Under the pieces are notes generated by a model. The model did not search any database. It saw nothing but the letters and a program-made list of their open reading frames with translations, and had not been told where the DNA came from. The position numbers and the translations under genes were made by a program. DNA of 64,000 nucleotides from Planctomycetota bacterium (lineage in GTDB: Bacteria; Planctomycetota; J058; JAJDCP01), in assembly GCA_029260765.1 (NCBI GenBank), contig JAJDCP010000007.1, positions 1 to 64,000 on the forward strand, read 5' to 3'. Below are positions 11,827 to 20,547 of this stretch, piece by piece (position 1 is the stretch's first letter; each line of letters begins with the position of its first letter).

Positions 11827-12855
11827 TCAACGCTGGTGGGCTTGCTCGTCCGCCTCGGTGATCTGTCCAGCCATGACCAGCTGCCTGAGAGCCCGGTCGA
11901 GCGACAACATTCCGGAGCGTTGCCCGGTCTGCAACTGGCTGCCGACATCGTGGAACTTGCCGTCACGGACCAGTGCGGTGACCGCCGGCGTGTTGAACAA
12001 GACCTCGCAGGCCGGCACGCGGCCCTTGCCCAATCGGGGAATCAGCGTCTGCCAGACCACACAGCGCAAAGAGCGCGCGGCCATCGAGCGCGCCAACGCG
12101 TGGTGTTGGGCGGGGAACAGGTGGACCAGACGCTCGATGGTCTCGACGGCGCTGCCCGCATGCAGCGAAGCCAGAAACAGCATGCCCGATTCCGCCGCTG
12201 CCAGGGCCGCATCGGCCTCGCGCTCGCCGCGCAGATCACCGATCAAGACGATATCCGCCCCGGCAATCTGCGCGTCGGCTATGCCCTTCTCGACGTCGGT
12301 CACATCGTCGCCCACAGCGCGCTGTTGGATGACGCTCTTTCCCTCCCCGAAGAGGTACTCCACGGGCTCTTCCAAGGTGATGATGTGCCGCTTGCAGCGC
12401 TGGTGGATCATGTCGAGCACACACGCCATGGTAGTGCTTTTGCCCGCTCCGGAGCGGCCCGAGAACAACAACAGCCCGTCACTGAAGTGCGCCAGCCGGG
12501 TGATCGTGGTAGGTAGCGTGAGCTGCTTCAAGCTCGGAACCTGCTTGGCGAGGCGCCGCAGGGCGACTGCCCAGGAGCCCTCGTGATGCACAAAGGTCGC
12601 GCGCCACGGGGTCTGCTGACTGTCATGCACCGCGATCTCCAGCTGATGGCCCGCCTCAAACTGTTTCCAGGTTTCCGGCTCGACCTTTTCCAGAGCCCAG
12701 GTGCGCAGCCTCTGGGCGTCGACGATGGGCAGATCTTTGAGCGGACAGAGCTCACTACGTACCCGGATCCAGGGCTTGCAGCCCGCTTGCAGGTGCAAGT
12801 CGGAAGCGTCGGCCTCATCCGCTCGGGCGAACAGCGCGTCCAGTGAGGTACTCAT
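11827..12855 (-). CDS. PilT-like secretion/retraction ATPase
   Basis: The 342-residue product has the size and domain order of PilT/PilU, the hexameric ATPases that retract type IV pili: a PAS-like N-terminal domain starting ASDLHLQAG, Walker A GRSGAGKSTT, Asp box ITLEEPVEY, Walker B region DIVLIGDLRG, His box SLHAGS and the C-terminal helical part (NTPAVTALVRDGK). In canonical PilT the Walker B reads VGEMRD; here the catalytic Glu is Asp and the following Asp is Gly, so activity may be low or altered. Its start overlaps the stop of the upstream paralogue (ATGA). No pilin or assembly genes lie nearby. Confidence 0.85.
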   Translation of the reverse strand: MSTSLDALFARADEADASDLHLQAGCKPWIRVRSELCPLKDLPIVDAQRLRTWALEKVEPETWKQFEAGHQLEIAVHDSQQTPWRATFVHHEGSWAVALRRLAKQVPSLKQLTLPTTITRLAHFSDGLLLFSGRSGAGKSTTMACVLDMIHQRCKRHIITLEEPVEYLFGEGKSVIQQRAVGDDVTDVEKGIADAQIAGADIVLIGDLRGEREADAALAAAESGMLFLASLHAGSAVETIERLVHLFPAQHHALARSMAARSLRCVVWQTLIPRLGKGRVPACEVLFNTPAVTALVRDGKFHDVGSQLQTGQRSGMLSLDRALRQLVMAGQITEADEQAHQR

Positions 12856-14150
12856 GCTTGGTCTCCGCTGTCCGTGAGCCAGCGACGCACGTCTGTGGAA
12901 CGCTGCATGGCTGTGGTTTGATCGATGATTCCATCCTGGACGAGCTTGAGGAGCGAGCTGTCCATCGAAACCTGCCCTTGCGAGGTCCCGAGCTGGAGCA
13001 CCTGGGCAATCTGTTGCAGGCGGTTGTCGCGGATCATGTGTGCTACGGCGGTATCGACGACCAGCAACTCGGAGGCCAGAACATTGCCCGTACGGTCACT
13101 GCGGGGCACCAACTGCTGGGAAATGATCAGCCGCAGGTCGTCCGCAAGCCGCCTGCACACTGCGTCCTGATCTGTACCTGCGAAGGCATCGACCAGTCGG
13201 TGCAGCGCACCGAAGGCACTGGCTGCGCTCAGACTACCAAGCACGACGTGCCCGGTCTCGACAGCCTGCAGCGCGCACTCGATCTCTTCGCGTCCGCTCA
13301 AGTCGTTGATGACGACTACGTCCGCATCACAACGCAGCGTCTGCCGCAACGCGCTGGCATAGTCCGAAACATGGCGCGGCACCTCACGTTGGGTGATCAG
13401 GCAGCGACGACTGGTGTGGTGCACCTCGATCGACTGTTCCAGGGTGATGATGCGCCGTGCGACTTCCGTGTTGAAGCGATCGAGCAACGAGGCCAGAGTC
13501 ATCGTGCGGCCGGACCCCGCGGGTCCCGTAACCAGGACCAGGCCGCGCTGGTAGCCCGTCACCTTGGCCAGCTGTAGGGGCAGGCCCAGCTCTTCCAGAG
13601 ACAAAATGCGCCGCGGCTGGGCCTTGAAGATCGCGCTGACGCCCTTGCGATGCTGAGAGATCTGGGTCAGAAAACAGCTTCCGTCCTTGGTCGTATGGCG
13701 GAAACTGACGCTCCCTGTCTTGGCGAGCCGTTGGCGTCTGGGTGCTGTGAGTACATCTCCCAGATAGTGCTCACGCCGCATGACGTCGATCACGGGCAGC
13801 TCCAGGCTGACGATCTCGCCTGCCAGACGCAAGAAGGGCCGCGCACCATCCGACAAACACAACCGCGAAGCACCCATCTCCCCGGCCAGCGCCAGCAACC
13901 CTTCAAGGTCAGTCGGCCGCGCGTTGTCGATGCGCTCCTGGCGCTCGACGCTGACCGTGCTCTCGCTGTCACCGTGGAGCGCAAGCAGGCTCTTGAGCCC
14001 GCGTTCGGTGACCAGGCCTTCTTCGAGCAGCAGGCGCCCGAGGCGGACCGGCACGGGAGAGGTCCGCTGCAGATCGAGACACTCCTCGAGGTGTTTGCGC
14101 GATAAGAAATTGTTTGCGACAGCCAACTGTCCCAGGCGTGGATGGGTCAT
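12852..14150 (-). CDS. Degenerate PilT/GspE-like ATPase paralogue
   Basis: The 432-residue product begins with a short GspE-N-like segment (LGQLAVANNFLS, then RLGRLLLEEGLVTERGL), followed by a PilT-like core. The core motifs are degenerate: Walker A reads GPAGSGRTMT, with Arg in place of the essential Lys; Walker B reads VVVINDLSG; and the His box reads SLSAAS, without the His. It probably does not hydrolyse ATP by itself and may regulate or co-assemble with the ATPase gene it is translationally coupled to. The ATG at 14150 has GGGGAG at the right distance; the open frame extends upstream to 14264 without family similarity. Confidence 0.8.
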   Translation of the reverse strand: MTHPRLGQLAVANNFLSRKHLEECLDLQRTSPVPVRLGRLLLEEGLVTERGLKSLLALHGDSESTVSVERQERIDNARPTDLEGLLALAGEMGASRLCLSDGARPFLRLAGEIVSLELPVIDVMRREHYLGDVLTAPRRQRLAKTGSVSFRHTTKDGSCFLTQISQHRKGVSAIFKAQPRRILSLEELGLPLQLAKVTGYQRGLVLVTGPAGSGRTMTLASLLDRFNTEVARRIITLEQSIEVHHTSRRCLITQREVPRHVSDYASALRQTLRCDADVVVINDLSGREEIECALQAVETGHVVLGSLSAASAFGALHRLVDAFAGTDQDAVCRRLADDLRLIISQQLVPRSDRTGNVLASELLVVDTAVAHMIRDNRLQQIAQVLQLGTSQGQVSMDSSLLKLVQDGIIDQTTAMQRSTDVRRWLTDSGDQA

Positions 14151-14521
14151 GAGTACACAGCTCCCCTTTTCCAGGTTACGTCCGGTACCCAGGAGGTAGC
14201 GGCAACGTAACAGCCATGCGCGGCAGCGACACCTGCGCTCAGTCTGCGTTGCAGCGCGGGCCATGAAGCCAATTCGCGCTTTTCTGGGCGTTGTCGGGAC
14301 GCGGCATTGAGCTTCTGCGCAATCCTCGTACCGTTCTGCTGGCGCCCCTGGGTTGCGACCTGGGAATCAGCTGGTGGTCTGGAAGGACTGGCATTGCGGG
14401 GCCCCAGGGACTGCGGCAGGCTTTGAGCGCCCCGGTGCTTTCCCTCGCAACACGGAGTTGTCCAGGGCAGCGCCAGCACTGACAGCCAGCGACTCAGCCG
14501 CGGGCCTGCCGTCTCGAGCAG
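14151..14521. other. Intergenic region, no gene seen
   Basis: This stretch lies between the PilT-like pair and the end of the next lipoprotein gene, all read leftwards, so it should hold the promoter of the PilT-like operon. I see no clear -35/-10 pair, no hairpin with a T-run and no family-like frame. Confidence 0.4.
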
Positions 14522-16546
14522 CTACTGCCGCTCCAGCTCGATGCACATCACCTCGGTCGGCAATCCCCCGGTAGTGCCGCTGCCCTTGTTGCCGTAGGTG
14601 TACAGGAAGGCGGGCAGGTCGATGGGGTCGGCCCCGTGCGGCCGCTCGAGGCTGGTCAGCCAGCTCGACACAGTCGGATCGGGGTTCGAGATCAGACGGC
14701 TGGCGAAGCTGAAGCCGCGGTCCACCGAAGTCAGCAGTACCACCTCGGTGCTCGGGTCGCCAAACCAAGTCGTAGCGGTTGAGGCGGCCACCGATGCCGC
14801 CACGTACAACGCCCCGTGGCGGTCGAAGCAGAGCGTCGCGTCGACCAGCACCCAGCCGGGGATCTGCGCCGCCAACACCGGCCCGAGGTCGATCGATAGC
14901 CATGCCGAGCCGTCATGGTGCCACAACAACACAGTCTGCGACTCGATGTGTACGGCGGCCAGCCAGGGACGCCCGTCGGGGTCGAGCACCAGGTTGCCGA
15001 TGCGCATGTCGAGGCCGGCTCCCTGTTCGATGAAGCACGACGAGGCCGGCGACACGGGCAGGGTCATGCTGATGCCGGCCGCGTTCTCCCAGGTCGTGCC
15101 CCCGTCCGGCGAGCGCAAGTAGCCCAGAGAATGACCGCGGCTGTTGCCGGGGGCGGTGTCGTAGATGTGGAAGCCCAAGTGCAGCGTCCCGTCCGCCTCG
15201 ACAGCCAGAGAGTTCCCGTATTGCGAGTAGCCGACCGATTGCCCGGTCCAGGCCAGCTCCAGCGGTGCCGACCAACTTCCACCGGCGGGGCGCGACTGAT
15301 ACATCATGCGCCAGCGATCAGAGCCACCCCGGTAGGCCACGTGCAATGCGTCGTCGGTGTCGCAGACCAGGCTGGGGTAGGTCGCCTTGAGACCGAAAGT
15401 CTCGACGGGCCCCCAGGCAGACGCGTCGTCCGGCTGGCTGGAGCGGCGGTACTGCAAGGGGGCGTGGTGCGGACCGAAGAGGGTATGCAGATAGCCTTGG
15501 CTGTCACGGGTGATGGTCGGGCCCCCGTGGTTGTCCGTGCCGTTGCCGAGCAGCACCGGGGCTCCCCACTGGCCACTGTTGAGATCGAGCTCGGCCACCC
15601 GTGCCACCGAGACGTTGTCGAGCCAGACGGCGAAGAGTTTGTTCCCAGCGCGCAGCAGTTTGTTGCTCATGCCATAGCCGGTGGCACGGGTCGAGCCAGC
15701 CAGAGACAGGCTGTGGCTGGCCTGCACCTGGTAGCTCGGCTCGACCCCGGTGGCGGACAGGTCGATGCGGACAGGTGACGCTAGGTTCGCCGCGTTGTGC
15801 GCGATCTCGAGCTGATCCTGCACCCCGGCGAGGGCACTCGGGAGGCACGCGACGACGACCTCGACACTGGTGCCCGGCGCGATGCTGGTCGCGTACGGCA
15901 CGCTCAACGGCTGGCCGGCGCTATCGCGCACTGCAGAGATCCAAAAAACGCCGCCCGAGACCAGCCCCAGCGAGCTCAGTTGCAGGCTCTGGCCGCCCGG
16001 ATTGCTCAGCCACAGCGTGCCCTCGGCCTGGCTGCCGGTCGCCAGCTGCACCGTGCCCAGATCGTGGGGACTTGGCCAGCTCACCAGCAGAGCTGCTGGG
16101 GCGGTGGCCACGCCCTCACCCACGAGCGAGATCTCCAGGGGACCTCCGGCGCTGTGCTGGACGGTCATGCGGGCCGCAAAACTGCCCGTGACCGTCGGCT
16201 CGAAGGCCACCGCGACCACCACCGCCTCCTGCGGTCGTAAGGTGACCGCAAAGGGAGCTGTCAGCCCCGTCGATCCCTGGCTGACCGAGAGAATACGGAA
16301 AGCCGCGTCGCCGAGCAGGCTGATGCTGATGAGATCCAGGGAGGCATTGCCCTGATTGCGCAGCTCCACCCGATCCTGTCCGGATGTCAGCACATCCAGC
16401 CGGCCGAAGCTCCAGGGATCGCTGCGATCCGCCTGCAGGTCTGCGGCGGCATTGGAAGCAGAGCCCGAGCTGGAGCCACAACCGACGATGACGAGCAGCA
16501 GCAGCGCGGTCGCAAGCGCGCGAAGGGACGATGACCGTGGCGGCAT
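14522..16546 (-). CDS. Large lipoprotein with anchor-type beta domains and a sialidase-like propeller
   Basis: The product (674 residues) starts with a lipoprotein signal peptide ending LLLVIVGCGSSS. Residues 50-260 contain two repeats typical of choice-of-anchor D / ASH-type beta domains (LRPQEAVVVAVAFEPTVTGSF and IAPGTSVEVVVACLPSALAG), each followed by an L-x-G-x-G-V end. The C-terminal 400 residues resemble BNR/sialidase-fold propellers, with repeated segments such as SPDGGTTWENAA and SVDRGFSFASRL. No catalytic residues can be claimed. It is probably displayed on the outer membrane and may bind glycan or protein. AGGAGA precedes the ATG. Confidence 0.75.
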   Translation of the reverse strand: MPPRSSSLRALATALLLLVIVGCGSSSGSASNAAADLQADRSDPWSFGRLDVLTSGQDRVELRNQGNASLDLISISLLGDAAFRILSVSQGSTGLTAPFAVTLRPQEAVVVAVAFEPTVTGSFAARMTVQHSAGGPLEISLVGEGVATAPAALLVSWPSPHDLGTVQLATGSQAEGTLWLSNPGGQSLQLSSLGLVSGGVFWISAVRDSAGQPLSVPYATSIAPGTSVEVVVACLPSALAGVQDQLEIAHNAANLASPVRIDLSATGVEPSYQVQASHSLSLAGSTRATGYGMSNKLLRAGNKLFAVWLDNVSVARVAELDLNSGQWGAPVLLGNGTDNHGGPTITRDSQGYLHTLFGPHHAPLQYRRSSQPDDASAWGPVETFGLKATYPSLVCDTDDALHVAYRGGSDRWRMMYQSRPAGGSWSAPLELAWTGQSVGYSQYGNSLAVEADGTLHLGFHIYDTAPGNSRGHSLGYLRSPDGGTTWENAAGISMTLPVSPASSCFIEQGAGLDMRIGNLVLDPDGRPWLAAVHIESQTVLLWHHDGSAWLSIDLGPVLAAQIPGWVLVDATLCFDRHGALYVAASVAASTATTWFGDPSTEVVLLTSVDRGFSFASRLISNPDPTVSSWLTSLERPHGADPIDLPAFLYTYGNKGSGTTGGLPTEVMCIELERQ

Positions 16547-16579
16547 CCCGGAATCTCCTGGAGTGGTGTTGCCGTGATG

Positions 16580-16595
16580 TTAACCACAGGGTTAA
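16580..16595. promoter_or_regulatory. Short inverted repeat upstream of the lipoprotein gene
   Basis: TTAACC-ACAG-GGTTAA is a perfect 6-bp inverted repeat 34 bp upstream of the lipoprotein start. It could be an operator or part of the promoter. It also contains the stop codon of the small frame ending at 16592. Confidence 0.3.
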
Positions 16596-16708
16596 TTGAT
16601 GTCGAGCTTCATTTGCAAGTCCGCGGCGATCTGCCGGCTTGCAGGCACGAGCTGCGCGCGCTGTTCGGCTTCCAGGCTGGGTATGGCGCCTTGGGCGCTT
16701 CCCCTCAA
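16592..16708 (-). CDS. Possible 38-residue small protein coupled to the ABC exporter
   Basis: A TTG at 16708 overlaps the exporter's stop (TTGA) and opens a 38-codon frame ending in TAA. The product is amphipathic and coding-like in composition (LEAEQRAQLVPASRQIAADL). The TTGA overlap resembles a translational coupling used elsewhere in this window. It could equally be the tail of a decayed gene. There is no separate strong ribosome binding site. Confidence 0.3.
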   Translation of the reverse strand: MRGSAQGAIPSLEAEQRAQLVPASRQIAADLQMKLDIN

Positions 16709-18438
16709 TCCAGCAGCTGCAAGCGACACAGCCGTGCATAGAGCCCTTCCTCGGCCAGCAGCTCGAAATGGCTGCCCGACTCGACCACGCGTCCGTGGTT
16801 GAACACGTAGATGCGGTCGCAGCTCTGGATGGTTGCCAGGCGGTGGGCAATCACCAGCGCCGTGCGGTCCTGCAGCACGCTCTGCACCGCGCGCTGCAAG
16901 CGCTCCTCGGTCTGTGAGTCCACGCTGGCCGTCGCCTCGTCGAGAATCAGCAGGTGCGGGTCATGGGCCAGGACGCGCGCAAAGGCCAGCAGCTGTCTCT
17001 CCCCCGCCGAGAGGTTGGCTCCCCGCTCTCCCAGCTCAGTCTGCAGTCCAAGCGGCAGCTCGGCCAGCCAGTCTGTGGCGCCCACCAGGTCACAAGCGCG
17101 CTCTAGATCCGCTTCGCTCAGCGGCCGGTCGAGCCGCAGGTTCTCAGCGACCGTGCGCGAGAACAAGAAGGGATCTTGCGGCACCACCGACCAGGCCCGG
17201 CGCAGACTGCGCGGCGGCAAGTCTTGGAGGGGCTGCCCGTCGACGGTGATCTGCCCTCGCGTCGGCTCGTACAGCCGAGTGATCAACTTGGCCACGGTCG
17301 ACTTGCCGGCGCCCGTAGGACCGACCAGCGCAACCTTCTCCCCGGGACGAATGGCCAGCTCGATGTCTTCGAGCACTGTCGGCCCATCGCCGTACGCAAA
17401 GCTGACGCCCTCAAAGCGGATCCCGCTGCCCAGCTCGGGGATCGGGCGCGGCTTGGGAGCCGCTTCCAGGCGTGGATCATCGAGCAATTTGAAGATGCGT
17501 TCCGCAGAAGCCAGCGCCCGTTGCAGGATGGAGAACTTGTTCGCCAGGTCTTCGACAGGCCCGAAGAAACGTTGCAGGTAGCGCAGGAACAGCACCAGCA
17601 CGCCGACGCTCAGCCCCTTCCCCACTCCCATCCCGCCATAGACCAAGCCGCACGCGATCGACAAGGTCGCCATCACCTGTACGAACGCAGAGAGCATGCT
17701 GCTGAAGCGCACCGACAGGATGTGGGCCTTGCGCAGGCGGGCGTTCTGCCGCTGGAAGCCCTGGGCTGCCCAGTCTTCGCAGCCGAGCGACTGCAGGATC
17801 GCCATGCCGCCCAGGCTCTCGGCCAGCCGACTGTTCAAGCGCGAGGTCTGACGTTGCATCAGCAGGAAGACCTTGCGCAGCCTTTTGCGCAGCCAACCCA
17901 CGCCCCAGAAACAGATCGGCAGCACGGAAAAGGAGACCAGCGCGAGCTGCCAGTGCAACACCAGCATCGTGACCGTCAGCGCGAGCATCAACAGCAGATC
18001 GCTGAAGATGGTGACGAAGCCCGAGGAGAGGAACTCGTTGAGAGCTTCCACGTCGCTGGTGATGCGGGTCAGGGTTCGCCCCACCGGGGTGCGGTCGAAG
18101 TACTCCGAACGCAGCTTCAGCACATGGGCGAACAAGCCCACGCGCAGGGCTTTCATCACCCGCGCGCCGACCAGCTGGAAGCTGTACATCAGCACGACCC
18201 GCAGCAGGCTCTCGATCACCAGGAAGCCGCCGAACAGCAGGGTCAGCTCGAAGAGCCCCTCCGTCACCTCGGGCACCAGGTTGTTGTCGATCGCGCGCTG
18301 CAAGAACACCGGCCGGATCACCGCCAGCCCTGACATCACGGGCGCCAACAGGAAGCCGAGCACCACCAGCCAGCGATGAGGCTTCAGGAACGGAAGCATG
18401 CGGCGCAGCAGACGCCAGTCGGTGCGGCCCCGGGCCAT
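16705..18438 (-). CDS. ABC exporter half-transporter, MdlB-like (catalytic subunit)
   Basis: This 577-residue half-transporter has six predicted membrane helices (residues about 20-310) fused to a nucleotide-binding domain. The domain carries Walker A LVGPTGAGKST, Q-loop VPQDPFLF, signature LSAGERQLL and Walker B LLILDEATASVD with the catalytic Glu intact, then the switch AHRLAT. The start ATG overlaps the previous stop (TGATG). With the upstream partner, which has Asp at the catalytic Glu position, it forms the asymmetric pair typical of heterodimeric type IV exporters (MdlAB, TM287/288). The substrate is unknown; such pairs move drugs, lipids or peptides. Confidence 0.92.
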   Translation of the reverse strand: MARGRTDWRLLRRMLPFLKPHRWLVVLGFLLAPVMSGLAVIRPVFLQRAIDNNLVPEVTEGLFELTLLFGGFLVIESLLRVVLMYSFQLVGARVMKALRVGLFAHVLKLRSEYFDRTPVGRTLTRITSDVEALNEFLSSGFVTIFSDLLLMLALTVTMLVLHWQLALVSFSVLPICFWGVGWLRKRLRKVFLLMQRQTSRLNSRLAESLGGMAILQSLGCEDWAAQGFQRQNARLRKAHILSVRFSSMLSAFVQVMATLSIACGLVYGGMGVGKGLSVGVLVLFLRYLQRFFGPVEDLANKFSILQRALASAERIFKLLDDPRLEAAPKPRPIPELGSGIRFEGVSFAYGDGPTVLEDIELAIRPGEKVALVGPTGAGKSTVAKLITRLYEPTRGQITVDGQPLQDLPPRSLRRAWSVVPQDPFLFSRTVAENLRLDRPLSEADLERACDLVGATDWLAELPLGLQTELGERGANLSAGERQLLAFARVLAHDPHLLILDEATASVDSQTEERLQRAVQSVLQDRTALVIAHRLATIQSCDRIYVFNHGRVVESGSHFELLAEEGLYARLCRLQLLD

Positions 18439-20207
18439 CAGCCGGCCTCCATTTCCAGGGCCAGCTGCTGCTGCTCCCACATGCGCGCGTACAGGCCGTT
18501 GCCGGCCAACAGCTCTTCGTGGCTGCCCACCTCGGTGACGGCCCCCTTTTCGAACACATAGATGCGGTCGGCGTGCCGCACGCTCTGCAGGCGATGGGCC
18601 GCGATCACACATGTCGCCCGGCCCGCGTCCGAACGCAAGCCCGACAGGATGTTCGCAGCGGTCTCGGCATCGATCGCTGACAGACAATCGTCGAGCAGCA
18701 ACAGCGGAGTACCGCGCAACAAGGCCCGGGCCAGGCCAATGCGTTGGCGCTGACCACCGCTGACCGTCAGACCGCGCTCGCCAACCCGGGTGTGGTAGCC
18801 GTCAGGGAATGCCTGCACATCCGCATCGACCTCAGCACGATCGGCGGCCGCACGCACACGCTCGAGAGGCACGCGTTGCTTGCCCAGGCCGACATTGCGC
18901 CACACAGAGGTCGAGAACAGGAAGTCATCCTGCGGCACGTAGCTGACGTCGCGGCGTAAGTCGGCCAAGCGCAGCTCGACGATATCGATGCCGTCGAACA
19001 GCACGCTGCCTGGTGGCACATCGAGCAAGCGCAGCAGGCAACGGATCAGCGTAGTCTTGCCCGACCCCACCTTCCCCACCAAAGCGATGCACTCGCCCGG
19101 ATCGGCCCGCAGGCTCACCTTGTCGAGCGCATAGCGGCGCTGGTCGTCCCCGGGATAGCGGAAACTGAGCGCACGCACTTCCAGCGCCCCCTGCAGCTGG
19201 CAGGGCGTCGCTGTCGCGGCGTCGTGGATGGTTTCGTCGGCATCGAGGATCACAGTCAGGCGCAACAACGCTGCCTCAGCGCGTTGCTTCAGGCTGAGAG
19301 TCCAACCGATGGCCACGGTGGGAAACAGCAGAAAGCCCAGATACAGGTTGAAGGCGGTGAAGTCCCCGAGGCTCATCTGCCCTTCAATCACCCGCATGCC
19401 CCCGTAGTAGAGCACGATCAGGGCCGACACACCTCCGGTGAGCATCATCAACGGCTGCATCAGCGCTCGCATACGGGCCTGCCCAAGGCTGTCGTACATG
19501 TATTCCTGGCAGGCCTGCTCGAAACGCTCTTCTTCGAAGTCTTCGAGGTTGAAGCCCTTGACGACCTGAACCCCGGAGACATCCTCGCGGATCTGTTCGG
19601 TCACCCGTCCCAGGGTCTTCTGGCCACGGATCGTGTAGAACTTGATGCGGTTCGCCAGGTAGGTCACGATCAGAGCAGAAGGTGGAATCGGCACCAGGAC
19701 CAGCAGCGACAGGCGCCAGTCGAGCGTCATCATGAACAGCACCGCCAGCAGGATGCTGAGCATGCTCGACAGCCCGAACATCAGCCCAAACCCGCTCATC
19801 CCGCGCACCAGGCTGACATCGTTGATGGCGCGCGAGATCAAGTCACCACTGCTGTGTTTCTGGAAGAAGGCCAGCGGCAGCCGCAGGAACTTTCCGAACA
19901 ACTGCTCACGCAGGTCGTAGCTGATCTTGCGCGAGCTCTCGAGACTCAGCATGCGGGAACCCACCCGCACGCCAAAGCGCACCAGAGCGACCACAACGAT
20001 GGCCCCGACCCAGAAGAGCGTCTCGCGCAGGGGTACCTTCTCGAGCCCGTCCACGCACAGGCCCACCAAGCGAGGGACCAGCATGGTGAACACGTTGGTC
20101 AGAATCAGCAGGAAAAAGCCCACCCCCATCTGCCAGCGGTACGGGCGCAGCAGCTGGAAGAACAGCCTCCAGGGCCTTGGGGCGGGCGCTTCGTCGGGGA
20201 CAGGCAC
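18438..20207 (-). CDS. ABC exporter half-transporter, MdlA-like (degenerate-site subunit)
   Basis: This 589-residue half-transporter has a six-helix membrane domain (about residues 20-315) and a nucleotide-binding domain with Walker A LVGKVGSGKTT, VPQDDFLF, signature LTVSGGQRQR and Walker B LLLLDDCLSAID. The residue after the Walker B Asp is Asp instead of Glu, as in MdlA-type subunits. I place the start at the GTG at 20207, which has AGGGAG seven bases upstream; the open frame continues to 20609 but runs through a low-complexity repeat and is not credible there. It is translationally coupled to the MdlB-like gene. Confidence 0.9.
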   Translation of the reverse strand: MPVPDEAPAPRPWRLFFQLLRPYRWQMGVGFFLLILTNVFTMLVPRLVGLCVDGLEKVPLRETLFWVGAIVVVALVRFGVRVGSRMLSLESSRKISYDLREQLFGKFLRLPLAFFQKHSSGDLISRAINDVSLVRGMSGFGLMFGLSSMLSILLAVLFMMTLDWRLSLLVLVPIPPSALIVTYLANRIKFYTIRGQKTLGRVTEQIREDVSGVQVVKGFNLEDFEEERFEQACQEYMYDSLGQARMRALMQPLMMLTGGVSALIVLYYGGMRVIEGQMSLGDFTAFNLYLGFLLFPTVAIGWTLSLKQRAEAALLRLTVILDADETIHDAATATPCQLQGALEVRALSFRYPGDDQRRYALDKVSLRADPGECIALVGKVGSGKTTLIRCLLRLLDVPPGSVLFDGIDIVELRLADLRRDVSYVPQDDFLFSTSVWRNVGLGKQRVPLERVRAAADRAEVDADVQAFPDGYHTRVGERGLTVSGGQRQRIGLARALLRGTPLLLLDDCLSAIDAETAANILSGLRSDAGRATCVIAAHRLQSVRHADRIYVFEKGAVTEVGSHEELLAGNGLYARMWEQQQLALEMEAG

Positions 20208-20357
20208 GGGGGAACTCCCTGCATGGAGGGGCGGACGGACCCTACCCCACTCTCCAACGGCTGTCAAGCCCGCTGCAATCAGGGTTTGACGGCTCCCGTC
20301 GAGCAACTTCGATGGGCGTGCCCGGGTCCTCGCTGCTCGGTTCTCGCTCCTAGCTCC

Positions 20358-20450
20358 TTCGGCCTCGGAGTCGCAATCGCAGTCGGATCCGGAACCGGCG
20401 TCGCAGTCGGATTCGGATTCGGACTCGGATTCGGACTCGGACTCGGATTC
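20358..20450. repeat. Degenerate hexanucleotide tandem repeat
   Basis: About fifteen imperfect copies of a TCGGAY-type hexamer run through the intergenic region between the divergent ABC exporter and the zinc-finger protein gene. The purest part (20404-20450) alternates GGATTC and GGACTC. In one frame it would encode Glu-Ser repeats and in another Gly-Phe/Leu repeats, but neither lies in a credible gene. Such tracts can vary in copy number by slippage and might affect spacing in the shared promoter region. Confidence 0.75.
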
Positions 20451-20547
20451 ATGCTGGCGTCCGAGAGTTCCCCAAGAATCTTGCTTTGGTACGACGATTG
20501 TCGGACACTGGCGTGAAACCGGAATGCCCATTCCGAGGAGGCCACCC

